DNA of 42,823 bases from Candidatus Binataceae bacterium (GTDB lineage: Bacteria > Desulfobacterota > Binatia > Binatales > Binataceae): contig JASHOJ010000211.1 in the NCBI GenBank assembly GCA_030041155.1, positions 1 through 42,823 of the forward strand, read 5' to 3'. Shown in pieces: positions 32,971-41,700 of the stretch (position 1 is the first letter of the stretch; the number at the start of each line of letters is the position of its first letter). Below the pieces are notes generated by a model. It saw only the letters and a program-made list of their open reading frames with translations, was not told the origin of the DNA and made no database searches. The position numbers and the translations under genes were made by a program.

Positions 32971-33468
32971 ATGGGCGATTTCATGCGCATCTCCAGCGGT
33001 ACGCCGTGGGAGCCGGTAGCCGGATACTCGCGCGCAGTCAGATTCGGCAATTTCGTAGCCGTTTCCGGCACCACCGCGACCGACGATCGCGGTCTCGTCA
33101 TCGGCGAGGGCCAAATGTATGTGCAGGCGCGCCAGGCGCTGATCAATATCAGCTCAGCGCTGGAGCGCGCCGGTCTGAGCATGCGCGATGTGGTGCGGAC
33201 CCGGATGTTCGTAACCGATATCTCGCGGTTTGCCGAGGCCGCGCGGGCGCATCGCGAATTCTTCGGCGAAACGCCGCCCGCGACGACGATGGTCGAGGTC
33301 AGGCGGCTGGTTAATCCGCGGATGCTGATCGAAATCGAGGCTGACGCGTACGTGGCGGAAAATCCGGTAGGCGAAGCGCGCGAAGAATCGCGCGTCGCAG
33401 CATCCGCGCCCGCGCGCAAGCGCGCGGCGAAAAAACCTCGCGGCGGCGCGAAATCGCGCCCCCGCTAA
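32971..33468 (+). CDS. RidA-like (YjgF/UK114) family protein with a basic C-terminal tail
   Basis: A 165-residue protein. Residues about 1-130 are a Rid domain: RAVRFGNFVAVSGTTATDDR, ALERAGLSMRDVVRTRMFVT, REFFGETPPATTMVEV and LIEIEADAYV. In the deaminase-active RidA, the Arg of PARSxVEV binds the imine carboxylate; here the equivalent position is Thr105 (PATTMVEV), so 2-aminoacrylate deaminase activity is doubtful. Residues 131-165 are an added Ala/Lys/Arg-rich tail (ARKRAAKKPRGGAKSRPR), resembling nucleic-acid-binding tails. The ATG at 32971 has GGAGGGG 8 bases upstream. Confidence 0.9.
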   Translation: MGDFMRISSGTPWEPVAGYSRAVRFGNFVAVSGTTATDDRGLVIGEGQMYVQARQALINISSALERAGLSMRDVVRTRMFVTDISRFAEAARAHREFFGETPPATTMVEVRRLVNPRMLIEIEADAYVAENPVGEAREESRVAASAPARKRAAKKPRGGAKSRPR

Positions 33469-33883
33469 GGCGCCAAGCCTCCGAGCGCTCCTAATCATCG
33501 GGTTGACGGCTCATCCGGCTGCGCGGCGCCGATTTAACTGGATGGCTGCTTTTGCGCCTTAAACTCGATTTAAGCCCCCGCTAGCGGCAGAGGTGCTACT
33601 GAGTACCATCCCGCGCCCTTTCGAGGCTCTGGGGCCGTTTCTGTGCCATCCACAGCGATTCCTGAAAGCGATGCCGACCGAAAAAGGCACATCGGCGGTC
33701 ACGTGGGCGATGACTAACGACCAACTGACTGAATAGTCAAGACAAAAAGTCAACCGATTGCGCGATTATTCGCCAACCTTCGCCCATGCTTCGCCTAAAA
33801 GTAAGTTTGAGTAGGCCAAAAGTCGGGATTCCTCGCGCGCCGGACAACTCAGACGCGCGGGAATGACAGGAAAAGCCGCCGAG
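33469..33883. other. Intergenic region between the RidA-like gene and nuoN
   Basis: 415 bases without a supported gene. A 64-codon minus-strand frame at 33559-33753 lacks protein-like character and a ribosome binding site. The only structure I can support is the hairpin at 33829-33863 next to the nuoN stop. Confidence 0.5.
33829..33863 (-). terminator. Possible terminator of the nuo operon
   Basis: TTCC-(T)-CGCGCG (33829-33839) pairs with CGCGCG-GGAA (33854-33863): ten base pairs with one bulge and a 14-base loop, 21 bases after the nuoN stop on the minus strand. A short T-run (CTTTT) comes about 7 bases later, so termination may be weak or Rho-assisted. Confidence 0.38.
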
Positions 33884-35383
33884 CTAGTGGAGCATCGCGG
33901 TCATGTGCATAAATCCCGCTCCCAGGGCGGAGTTGAACGCACTGCTCGCCGCCGATACGTAGGGCTCGGGATAAATGCCAATCAGGATGGTCGCAAGGAC
34001 CGCTAGTCCGATCGCGGCGGCGAGCGCCGGGCGCGTGCTCAGCGTGGGATGCCCCAATCCGCCCTCCTGCATGTAAATCGCGACGATTACCGAGAAATAG
34101 TAGTAGGCGGAGGTCACGCTGTTCAGTACCGCGATAACCACCAGACCGACGTAGCCCGATCTGAGCGCAGCGCTGAAAATGTAGAACTTGCCCACGAATC
34201 CGGCGAGCGGCGGCACACCGGTCAGCGAGAGCAGGAAAATAGCCATCGCGGCCGCGAGCGCCGGCGACCGTCGCGCGAGCCCGCGATAATCGGAAATCGA
34301 GTCACCAGCCGCGGCGCCGCGCCGCTCGACCGCGATAACCACCGCGAATGCACCAAGATTCGTGAACGCGTAGCCGATCAGATAGTACATGATCGCGGAG
34401 CCGGCGTAGGCGGCCGCTGCCGTCATCCCGACCAGCAGATAACCCGCGTGCGCAATAGCCGAGTAGGCGAGCATTCGCTTGATGTTCGTCTGTACCAGCG
34501 CGATCAGATTTCCCGCGGTCATGGTGATAGCGGCGAGCACCCACAGCGCCGCATGCCAATGGGTGCTGATGGGGCCAAGATTCACCATGAAAACCCGAAC
34601 GAATCCGGCAAACGCGCCAATCTTTACCCCGGTGGCCATGAAGGCGGTTACGGGCGTGGGCGCGCCTTCATAAACATCGGGGGTCCAGGTGTGAAACGGC
34701 ACCGCCGCAACCTTGAACCCGAACCCGATCAGCAGCATCCCGAGCCCGAGCAGAAGCAGCGGATTTCCCGCCATGCTGGCGGATAGCGCAGCGTGAATAG
34801 GCGCCAGCTTGACGGTGCCGGTTGCGCCATAAATCAGCGCGATTCCGTAAAGCAGGAAGCCGGTTGAGAAAGCGCCAAGCAGGAAATACTTGATCGCGGC
34901 CTCATTCGAGCGCGGGTCGCGCCGGCGCATCCCGGCCAGAGCGTAGACCGCGATCGACATCGTCTCGAGGCCGAGAAAGATGACGATCAGGTCGCCCGCC
35001 GTGGCCATCAGCATCATGCCGAGGGTCGAGAACAGGATCAGCGAGTAATATTCCGCGCCGGAGAGGCGGTTTTCGCCGGCGTAATCCAGTGACATCAGGA
35101 CCACGAATGCCGCCGCGACCAGGATCAGCAACTGAAAGAATGCCGAGAAGCCGTCAACCGCGATTTCGCCGGCGAATGCGACGCCGGTTCCCCCCACCAG
35201 TCCGAGTGCGAAGATAAACGCGACGCCTAGCGACGCGAGCGTGAGCCAGCCGAGCCCCTCGCTTTCCTCGTCCTCGACCCCGACCCCGGCCAGCAGCACG
35301 ACCATCGCGGCCACCGCCACGATTATCAGCGGCAGAATCGGCAGCCAGGCAAAATTGATTGAGGCGAGGCTGAGTGGTTTCAT
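33884..35383 (-). CDS. nuoN: NADH-quinone oxidoreductase subunit N
   Basis: A 499-residue antiporter-like subunit of the complex I membrane arm with about 14 transmembrane helices. GLETMSIAVYALAGMRRRDP (conserved Glu of the fifth helix), GFGFKVAAVPFHTWTPDVYEGAPTPV (central-axis Lys) and TNIKRMLAYSAIAHAGYLLVGM (second Lys region) are diagnostic. It carries one of the proton channels. The start overlaps the nuoM stop by the ATGA junction. Last gene of the operon. Confidence 0.97.
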   Translation of the reverse strand: MKPLSLASINFAWLPILPLIIVAVAAMVVLLAGVGVEDEESEGLGWLTLASLGVAFIFALGLVGGTGVAFAGEIAVDGFSAFFQLLILVAAAFVVLMSLDYAGENRLSGAEYYSLILFSTLGMMLMATAGDLIVIFLGLETMSIAVYALAGMRRRDPRSNEAAIKYFLLGAFSTGFLLYGIALIYGATGTVKLAPIHAALSASMAGNPLLLLGLGMLLIGFGFKVAAVPFHTWTPDVYEGAPTPVTAFMATGVKIGAFAGFVRVFMVNLGPISTHWHAALWVLAAITMTAGNLIALVQTNIKRMLAYSAIAHAGYLLVGMTAAAAYAGSAIMYYLIGYAFTNLGAFAVVIAVERRGAAAGDSISDYRGLARRSPALAAAMAIFLLSLTGVPPLAGFVGKFYIFSAALRSGYVGLVVIAVLNSVTSAYYYFSVIVAIYMQEGGLGHPTLSTRPALAAAIGLAVLATILIGIYPEPYVSAASSAFNSALGAGFMHMTAMLH

Positions 35384-37071
35384 TTTGCCGCCATCTTTTG
35401 GATCGCTAGCCTCTCGCCCGCGCGTTCATCGAGCACGCGATCATTAAGCACCTCTCGCACGCCTGATGATGCTTCAGGCACCCCCTCCCCAGCCCTCCCC
35501 CGCAACAAACCGCGGGAGAGGGAGGATTGATTATCCAGATCGAACAGCCGCGCCAGCGCCGATGAATGATGCTGCTGGTCTCTCTGAAGCTCGGCGACCC
35601 TAATGGGCACCAGCATCTTCTCGACCGACGGCGCCATCCGGTCGATAAGCGGCTTGGGATAAAGCCCCATGAACAGCATCAGCGCGATGAGCGGCACCAT
35701 CACCGCGATCTCGCGTCCGCTAAGGTCAGCGATGGTTTCATTCACCGCGTGGGTTATCGGGCCGAACATCACACGCTCGTATGTCCACAGGAGATACAGC
35801 GCGCCCAGGATCACGCCGGTAACCGCGAACACGGCCGCGAGCCAGCTATGCAGATAGGTGCCGAGCAGAATCAGGAATTCACCGACGAAGCCGTTAAGTC
35901 CCGGCAACCCGACCGACGAGAGCATCACGACCATGAACACGCCCGCATAGATCGGCACGCTCTTCCACAGGCCGCCGAACTCGCTGATCTCGCGCGTATG
36001 CCGCCGCATGTAGAGCATCCCGACCAGCAGGAACAGGGCGCCGGTGGAGATCCCGTGATTGAGCATCTGGTAAATCGCGCCTTCGACGCCGGCCGGATCG
36101 AGTGCGAAAATTCCAAGAATCACAAAGCCGAGATGGCTGACCGAGGAATACGCGACCAGCCGTTTCAAGTCGGGCTGCACCATCGCGACCAGCGCGCCGT
36201 ATATGATCCCGACTATCGCGAGCGCCAGAAATACCGGCACCGCTTCCAGCGCAACCGCGGGGAACAGCGGAATTGCGAAGCGCAGAAAGCCATAAGTGCC
36301 CATCTTCAGCATCACGCCCGCAAGAATCACCGATCCGGCGGTCGGCGCCTCGGTGTGAGCGTCGGGCAGCCAGGTATGGAGCGGAAAAATCGGCACTTTG
36401 ATTGCGAAGGCGAGCGCGAAAGCGGCAAACAGCCATTCGCCCTGCGTCTGCGTAAGCGGGACCTGGTAGAGCAGCGGCAGATCGAAGCTCAGGCGGCCGA
36501 AATGATGCTGCGCCTGCAGGACCAGGTAGATAATCGCCGCCAGCATCAGGAGCGATCCGACCATCGTGAAGAGGACGAACTTGATCGCGGCGTAAACCTT
36601 GCGCCCGTGGCCCCAGATTCCGATGAGGAAGTACATCGGAATGAGCATCACTTCCCAGAACACGTAGAACAGGAAGACGTCGATCGAGAGCAGCGTGCCC
36701 AAGAGCCCGGTTTCGAGCACCAGCATGAAGAAGCAGAACTCGCGCGGGCGCTCGCTTATATCGCCGCCGCCGGAATAGAGCAGCGACAGCGTGATCAGGA
36801 TCGTGGTGAGCAGCACCAGCAGCAGGCTGATCCCGTCGACGCCGAGATGGTAGGAAATGCCGAACTGCGGAATCCACTGATACTGCTCGACGAACTGGTA
36901 ATCCGCCGAATGCGGATTGAACGCGGCGAACAGGTAGAAGCTCAGCGCCAGCGGCACCAGCGAGAAGATGAAGGCCGAGTTCCACACCGCGCGCTCGTCG
37001 CGCTGGATCATCACGAATGCCGCGCCCAAGAGCGGCACAAAAATCGTGGCGGTCAGAATTCCGCTGCCCAT
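35380..37071 (-). CDS. nuoM: NADH-quinone oxidoreductase subunit M, with an extended C-terminal tail
   Basis: A 563-residue proton-channel subunit of complex I. The conserved Glu lies in VFLFYVFWEVMLIPMYFLIG, the central Lys in AFAIKVPIFPLHTWLPDAHT followed by EAPTAGSVILAG, and a later one in QPDLKRLVAYSSVSHLGF. The family usually ends soon after the last helix (GLYPKPLIDRM); here about 76 further hydrophilic residues follow. Part of that tail (LSRGLLRGRAGEGVPEA) is encoded by a palindromic C-rich repeat at 35481-35525. The ATG shares one base with the TAA of nuoL. Confidence 0.96.
   Translation of the reverse strand: MGSGILTATIFVPLLGAAFVMIQRDERAVWNSAFIFSLVPLALSFYLFAAFNPHSADYQFVEQYQWIPQFGISYHLGVDGISLLLVLLTTILITLSLLYSGGGDISERPREFCFFMLVLETGLLGTLLSIDVFLFYVFWEVMLIPMYFLIGIWGHGRKVYAAIKFVLFTMVGSLLMLAAIIYLVLQAQHHFGRLSFDLPLLYQVPLTQTQGEWLFAAFALAFAIKVPIFPLHTWLPDAHTEAPTAGSVILAGVMLKMGTYGFLRFAIPLFPAVALEAVPVFLALAIVGIIYGALVAMVQPDLKRLVAYSSVSHLGFVILGIFALDPAGVEGAIYQMLNHGISTGALFLLVGMLYMRRHTREISEFGGLWKSVPIYAGVFMVVMLSSVGLPGLNGFVGEFLILLGTYLHSWLAAVFAVTGVILGALYLLWTYERVMFGPITHAVNETIADLSGREIAVMVPLIALMLFMGLYPKPLIDRMAPSVEKMLVPIRVAELQRDQQHHSSALARLFDLDNQSSLSRGLLRGRAGEGVPEASSGVREVLNDRVLDERAGERLAIQKMAAK
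35481..35525. repeat. Palindromic C-rich repeat inside the nuoM 3' end
   Basis: CCCTCCCCCGC (35493-35503) and GCGGGAGAGGG (35512-35522) form an 11-bp stem with one mismatch and an 8-base loop, preceded by CCCCCTCCCCAGCCC. It resembles the CCCTCTCCC/GGGAGAGGG palindromic repeats common between genes of GC-rich Proteobacteria. A partial copy lies at 29372-29386. Confidence 0.7.
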
Positions 37072-38993
37072 TACCGCATCACCAGGAACAGGTAGTAGGC
37101 GACGATTCCAATCACGCCGAGCAGGTAGATGAAAGCGTAATGCTGGATGTTGCCGGTTTCGGATCGGCGCGCGATCGCGCCCGAGGTCTCGAGCGCGATT
37201 CCGGTGCCGTTGACGGTTCCGTCGATCGCGAAGCGGTCAACTCCGCGATGCAGTATCCAGTTGGAAACGAAGAACAGCGGCCGGGTGACGATGAGGTTAT
37301 AGAACTGGTCGATATAGTATTTCTGGAGCAGCAGCGTATAGAGCGCCTTGGCGCGCCACGCAATCAGATACGGCAGCCCGGGCATCCAGATGTACAGCAC
37401 CCAGGCGATAATGATGCCGACGATGCTGATAGCGAGGGCGATCACCGAGAGCAGCACTCCAGGGGTTGCGACCGTTGGCGTAAAGGTGCCGACGGTGGGC
37501 GCAAGGAAGCGACTGAAGAGGTCGCCCCACAGGAATCCGTCCGGCAGTCCCACCCATCCGCCGATCGCCGCCGCGATCGCAAGCACGATGAGCGGGATCG
37601 TCATCACCGGCGGCGATTCGTGCGCATGATGGAGTCTTTCCGGGTCCACGCGCGACTCGCCGAAGAAGGTGAGGAACAGCAGCCGGAACATATAGAAGCC
37701 GGTTATTCCGGCGGTGATTACGCCGATGATCCAGAGCCCGAAATGTCCCGACCCATAAGCGCCAGCTAAAATCATGTCCTTGGAGAAAAATCCCGAGAAG
37801 GGGGGAATCGCGCTTATCGCAATCGTCGCGATAAGCATGGTCCAGAACGTGATCGGCATCACCTTTCTGAGCCCGCCCATCCTGGTCATGTCCTGCTCTC
37901 CGCCCAGCCCGTGGATAACCGAGCCGGCGCACAGGAACAGCAGGCCCTTGAAAAACGCGTGCGTCATCACGTGGAAGATGCCCGCGGCGAACGCGCCCGA
38001 TCCGACGCCCAGGAACATGTAGCCGAGCTGGCTGATAGTTGAATAGGCGAGGACTTTCTTGATGTCGGACTGGACGATCGCGATAGTGCCGGCGAATAGC
38101 GCGGTTACCGCGCCGATAGTCGCCACCACCATCATCGCGGACGGCGCGAGCATGTACAGAAAGTTGAGCCGCGCGACCATGTACACGCCCGCCGTCACCA
38201 TCGTGGCGGCGTGGATTAGCGCGCTTACCGGCGTGGGGCCGACCATCGCATCCGGAAGCCAGACGTAAAGCGGAATCTGGGCCGATTTTCCGGTCGCGCC
38301 AAGGAACAGCAGCAGGCAGGCGACGGTCGCGGTAGTGGTCGTGAACAGCCCGAGATGGCGATGGATCGTGCCGAAATCCAGGCTCCAGACGCCGCCATGG
38401 CCGAGCACGGCGATGATCGTGAGCATCCCGAGAATAAAGCCGGCATCGCCGACCCGGTTGGCGATAAACGCCTTGCGGCCGTTGTAGGCGAACTCGGGAT
38501 TCGAATACCAGAAGGCGATCAGCAGATAGGAACACAGCCCCACGCCTTCCCATCCGACGAACATCATCAGCAGATTGTCCGCCAGCACCAGGATCAGCAT
38601 CGCGAGCGCGAACAGGTTCATGTAGGTGAAGAAGCGCGCGTAATCCGCGTCATGCGCCATGTAGCCGTCGGAGTAGAGATGGATAAACGCGCCGATCCCG
38701 GTGACGATCAGCACCATCACCGCGGAAAGCGCGTCGATCCGCAGGCCGAACTCAACGTGAAAGCTGCCGCCTTCGATCCAGTCCCAGAGCTTGTAATGAA
38801 GCTCGCTCCCCGCTGGCATCGAGAGGATTTTCGCGAACGCCCAGATGCCGAGCGCAAAGGCGATAAAGATCACGCCCGGACCGACGATATTGACCCACCG
38901 GCGGCCAAGCCGCGCGCCCAGGAACAGATTGAACAGGACGCCGATTAGCGGGAACAGGAGAATAAGTCCGAGCGCACCGAATTCCACCGTCAT
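37071..38993 (-). CDS. nuoL: NADH-quinone oxidoreductase subunit L
   Basis: A 640-residue distal proton-channel subunit. MFVGWEGVGLCSYLLIAFWY (conserved Glu), GKSAQIPLYVWLPDAMVGPTPVSA (Lys of the broken helix) and SDIKKVLAYSTISQLGYMFL (Lys) are present, followed by the HAFFKGLLFLCAGSVIHGLG segment. The long C-terminal amphipathic helix region and a final anchoring helix (IYLLGVIGIVAYYLFLVM) complete it. Normal family length. nuoK lies 39 bases upstream. Confidence 0.97.
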   Translation of the reverse strand: MTVEFGALGLILLFPLIGVLFNLFLGARLGRRWVNIVGPGVIFIAFALGIWAFAKILSMPAGSELHYKLWDWIEGGSFHVEFGLRIDALSAVMVLIVTGIGAFIHLYSDGYMAHDADYARFFTYMNLFALAMLILVLADNLLMMFVGWEGVGLCSYLLIAFWYSNPEFAYNGRKAFIANRVGDAGFILGMLTIIAVLGHGGVWSLDFGTIHRHLGLFTTTTATVACLLLFLGATGKSAQIPLYVWLPDAMVGPTPVSALIHAATMVTAGVYMVARLNFLYMLAPSAMMVVATIGAVTALFAGTIAIVQSDIKKVLAYSTISQLGYMFLGVGSGAFAAGIFHVMTHAFFKGLLFLCAGSVIHGLGGEQDMTRMGGLRKVMPITFWTMLIATIAISAIPPFSGFFSKDMILAGAYGSGHFGLWIIGVITAGITGFYMFRLLFLTFFGESRVDPERLHHAHESPPVMTIPLIVLAIAAAIGGWVGLPDGFLWGDLFSRFLAPTVGTFTPTVATPGVLLSVIALAISIVGIIIAWVLYIWMPGLPYLIAWRAKALYTLLLQKYYIDQFYNLIVTRPLFFVSNWILHRGVDRFAIDGTVNGTGIALETSGAIARRSETGNIQHYAFIYLLGVIGIVAYYLFLVMR

Positions 38994-39032
38994 CGCGTCA
39001 CCTTGGCATTACCTGCTGTCACCGCTTTCCCA

Positions 39033-39335
39033 TCACCACTTGAGGAGATTCAGCTCGTCGGCGCGCACGGTTTCCCGGTTGCGGAACACAGAAATTATGA
39101 TCGCGAGGCCGACCGCGGCTTCCGCCGCCGCAACCGTCATCACGAAGAAGACGATAACCTGCCCGTCCATCGTGCCGAGCCGGCTCGCCAGCCCGATAAA
39201 CGCGAGGTTTACCGCGTTGAGCATCAGCTCGACCGACATGAACATAATCAGGATGTTGCGGCGGGTGATAAAGCCGGCCACGCCGATCACGAAGACGATG
39301 GCGCTGAGCGCCATCATGTACGGCAGCGGTACCAT
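39033..39335 (-). CDS. nuoK: NADH-quinone oxidoreductase subunit K
   Basis: A 100-residue, three-helix subunit. The two conserved membrane glutamates are visible in [15 protein letters not shown] and [11 protein letters not shown]; they are part of the proton path. [12 protein letters not shown] is the family signature. The ATG overlaps the nuoJ TGA by one base (TGATG). Confidence 0.97.
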   Translation of the reverse strand: MVPLPYMMALSAIVFVIGVAGFITRRNILIMFMSVELMLNAVNLAFIGLASRLGTMDGQVIVFFVMTVAAAEAAVGLAIIISVFRNRETVRADELNLLKW

Positions 39336-39883
39336 CAGAGGACTCGCTCCGCGGGCGCGGAGCCCGAGGCTGATTTTGCGAGCTGGCTGCCCGGTCCGCG
39401 CCGCGCCAGCGCGACCGCGCCGACAATCGCGATAAGGAGCAGGATCGAGGTGATCTCGAAGGCGACGATATACTGCGAGAAAAGGGTTCTAGCGAGGCTT
39501 TCGATCGATCCGTAGGTCGCGCTATGGCCGGCGAATTTGACCTTCAGATGCGGCGGCAGCAGAAAGATCAGAAGCTCGGCAATCAGCGCCGCCGCCGCGA
39601 CTCCGCCGAAAAATTTGAGCGCCAGATGGCCCGACGGTCCGGTGTCGGCGCCGATATTCAGAAGCCAGATCACGAACAGGAACAGGACCATGATCGCGCC
39701 GGCATAAACGATAGCTTGCAGAAAGCCGACCACCACCGCGTCTTCGCCGATAAAGATCACCGCGATTGCGAGCAGTGTGACCACCAGCGACAGGAGGCAA
39801 TGCACCGGATTGCGCTGCAGGATTACTCCCAGCGACGCGATCACGGTGACCACGGCTAGAAACCAGAACAACCCCATCGGCAT
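39335..39883 (-). CDS. nuoJ: NADH-quinone oxidoreductase subunit J
   Basis: A 182-residue subunit with about five helices. [20 protein letters not shown] and [20 protein letters not shown] are diagnostic; the latter includes the pi-bulge helix that couples quinone reduction to proton transfer. The ATG at 39883 has AGGGGA 9 bases upstream inside the end of nuoH. In the usual order nuoI lies between nuoH and nuoJ; here the nuoH stop and nuoJ start are one base apart and nuoI is absent. Confidence 0.95.
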   Translation of the reverse strand: MPMGLFWFLAVVTVIASLGVILQRNPVHCLLSLVVTLLAIAVIFIGEDAVVVGFLQAIVYAGAIMVLFLFVIWLLNIGADTGPSGHLALKFFGGVAAAALIAELLIFLLPPHLKVKFAGHSATYGSIESLARTLFSQYIVAFEITSILLLIAIVGAVALARRGPGSQLAKSASGSAPAERVL

Positions 39884-39884
39884 G

Positions 39885-40997
39885 TCAGACCGTCCCCTGG
39901 GTGAGCACGACCACCAGCGCGGTGACCAGCAGATTGGCGAGGCCGAGCGGCACCAGCCCCTTCCATCCGAGCTTCATGAGCTGGTCGTAACGGAAGCGCG
40001 GCAGGGTCCATCGGACCAGGATCTGGATCCAGCAAAAGATCACAACTTTGACGAAAAACGCGATGATTCCGAAGATTGAGACCACCAGCGGGTTGACCGC
40101 GATAAACGCGCCGCCCGGCAGATGAAATCCGTTGGCCGCAAGCCACGGAATCTGCCATCCGCCGAAGAAGAAAGTCACCGCCAGCGCGGAAACCAGCACG
40201 ATTTCCGCGAAATCCGTGAGCATGAAAGCGGCCTGTTTGCCGCCGGAATATTCCAGATAGTAGCCGGCGATAAGTTCCGACTCGCTCTCGGGCAAATCGA
40301 ACGGCACGCGCTTGGATTCCGCCATCCCGGCGGTCAGCAGCAGAATGAAAGATAGCGGCTGCACGAACACGCCCCAGCGCGGCAGCCATCCGAACCATAC
40401 ACCGCCCTGGGCATGGCAGATGGCCTGTAAATCGAGGGTGCCGTAGGTGACGACCACCGCGATAATCGCAAGGCCCATCGCGATTTCGTACGAGATCATC
40501 TGGGCAGTGGCGCGAATCGCGCCGAGCAGCGCCCATCGGTTGTTCGAGGCCCATCCGCCGAGTGCGACGCCATACACGCCGATCCCGATGGTGGCGAGGA
40601 TATAAAGCGCGGCGGCGTTTATCGGCGCGGCCTGTAGATTTATGGTACGGCCCGCGATCCGAATTTCATTTCCGAACGGCACCACCGCAAACGTGATCAG
40701 CACCGGAAAGAGAGCGAGGAACGGACCTAGCGCATGGATGAACTTGTCCGCGTCCTGCGGCACGAAATCTTCTTTGGTGAAGAGCTTCAGCGGATCCGCC
40801 ATCAGGGTGTTCACGAAACCGACATTCGGCAGGCCCAAGCGCTTGCCAAAGCCAGTGATATTGGCGCGGTTGGCGCCCACCCGGTCCTGGATAAGCGCGC
40901 TGCCCTTGCGCTCGAACCACAGCAGGATCGCGGCGAGGTTCAGCGCCAGGAAGATGATCAGGATCGCCTTGATGGCGCCGATTAGGAGGTCAATCAT
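39885..40997 (-). CDS. nuoH: NADH-quinone oxidoreductase subunit H
   Basis: A 370-residue, eight-helix subunit that forms most of the quinone-binding chamber. WFERKGSALIQDRVGANRAN near the N-terminus, ADPLKLFTKEDFVPQDADKF, and the acidic loop LPESESELIAGYYLEYSGGK are diagnostic. The ATG at 40997 overlaps nuoE by 8 bases; a TTG at 41009 is an alternative start. Being directly downstream of nuoE is unusual because nuoF and nuoG normally intervene. Confidence 0.96.
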   Translation of the reverse strand: MIDLLIGAIKAILIIFLALNLAAILLWFERKGSALIQDRVGANRANITGFGKRLGLPNVGFVNTLMADPLKLFTKEDFVPQDADKFIHALGPFLALFPVLITFAVVPFGNEIRIAGRTINLQAAPINAAALYILATIGIGVYGVALGGWASNNRWALLGAIRATAQMISYEIAMGLAIIAVVVTYGTLDLQAICHAQGGVWFGWLPRWGVFVQPLSFILLLTAGMAESKRVPFDLPESESELIAGYYLEYSGGKQAAFMLTDFAEIVLVSALAVTFFFGGWQIPWLAANGFHLPGGAFIAVNPLVVSIFGIIAFFVKVVIFCWIQILVRWTLPRFRYDQLMKLGWKGLVPLGLANLLVTALVVVLTQGTV

Positions 40998-41490
40998 CAC
41001 GGCTGGCAAGCTCTTCGATCAGCTTCAGGGTGGTTTCTTCGGTCAGGTTCTCGTAGTAGCGGTCCTGGTTTAGCTGAAGCATCGGCGCCGTCCCACATGA
41101 CGCGAGACACTCGGCGGTTGCCAGCGTGAATTTGCCGTCGCTGGTGGTCTGGCCAACCTCGATTTTCAAACGGCGGCGGATGCAATCGACAATCCGGTCG
41201 GCGCCGCGAAGCCGGCAGGACAGGTTCGTGCACACATCGAGCAGGTACTTGCCGACGTGCTCCTGCTGGAACATCGGATAGAAGGTCACCACCGCCCTGA
41301 CGTGCGAGAGCGGCAGCTCCATCAATTCGGCGACGTAGCGCTGCACGGGTTCGCCGGCCCATCCAAACTCGCGCTGCGCGATCCAGAGGGTGGGCAGCAG
41401 GGCGGCCCGGCGGGTGGGATAATGGGTCAGCACCTCTTGATATTCTTTCAGCGCCGCCTCGGAAAACTTCGGCTCCTCTGGTGTGGGCAT
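40990..41490 (-). CDS. nuoE: NADH-quinone oxidoreductase subunit E
   Basis: A 166-residue thioredoxin-fold subunit that carries the N1a [2Fe-2S] cluster in the NADH-oxidising module. The four ligands appear as C-x4-C in DVCTNLSCRL and C-x3-C in AECLASCGTAP. An N-terminal helical domain (YPTRRAALLPTLWIAQREFG) matches the family. It is the first gene of this operon, and its usual partner nuoF is not present in the window, so its product must assemble with subunits encoded elsewhere. Confidence 0.95.
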   Translation of the reverse strand: MPTPEEPKFSEAALKEYQEVLTHYPTRRAALLPTLWIAQREFGWAGEPVQRYVAELMELPLSHVRAVVTFYPMFQQEHVGKYLLDVCTNLSCRLRGADRIVDCIRRRLKIEVGQTTSDGKFTLATAECLASCGTAPMLQLNQDRYYENLTEETTLKLIEELASRDD

Positions 41491-41540
41491 AATGGCGGTA
41501 TTACGAATCCTTACAATGCACGATGCTCAAGCGTTCGCGA

Positions 41541-41570
41541 ATCTTATGATGACTAGCTAAAATTCCGCAA
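41541..41570 (-). promoter_or_regulatory. Candidate promoter of the nuo operon
   Basis: On the minus strand TTGCGG (41565-41570) and TAAGAT (41541-41546) are spaced 18 bases apart in an AT-richer part of the nuoE-rsmD gap, about 50 bases before the nuoE start. No good Shine-Dalgarno precedes nuoE. Moderate match only. Confidence 0.3.
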
Positions 41571-41700
41571 GGCCTTGGCAGGATCAAGTGGGGTTGCGAA
41601 TTAACCTCAAACGCGCTGCATGCGAACTTGCGGCGGGCCGAAGCAAGGGTTATCTATCGTGCGCGGGCGGACAGCGTCATCTGACGCCTGGGCGCGGCGC

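Noticed and set aside
33559..33753. A 64-codon minus-strand frame between the RidA-like gene and nuoN
   Set aside because: No ribosome binding site, no signal or domain pattern, and a composition like translated noncoding DNA.
35566..37095. A 509-codon plus-strand open frame antisense to nuoM
   Set aside because: Its composition is dominated by His, Gln, Arg and Glu, and nuoM on the other strand has clear family motifs.
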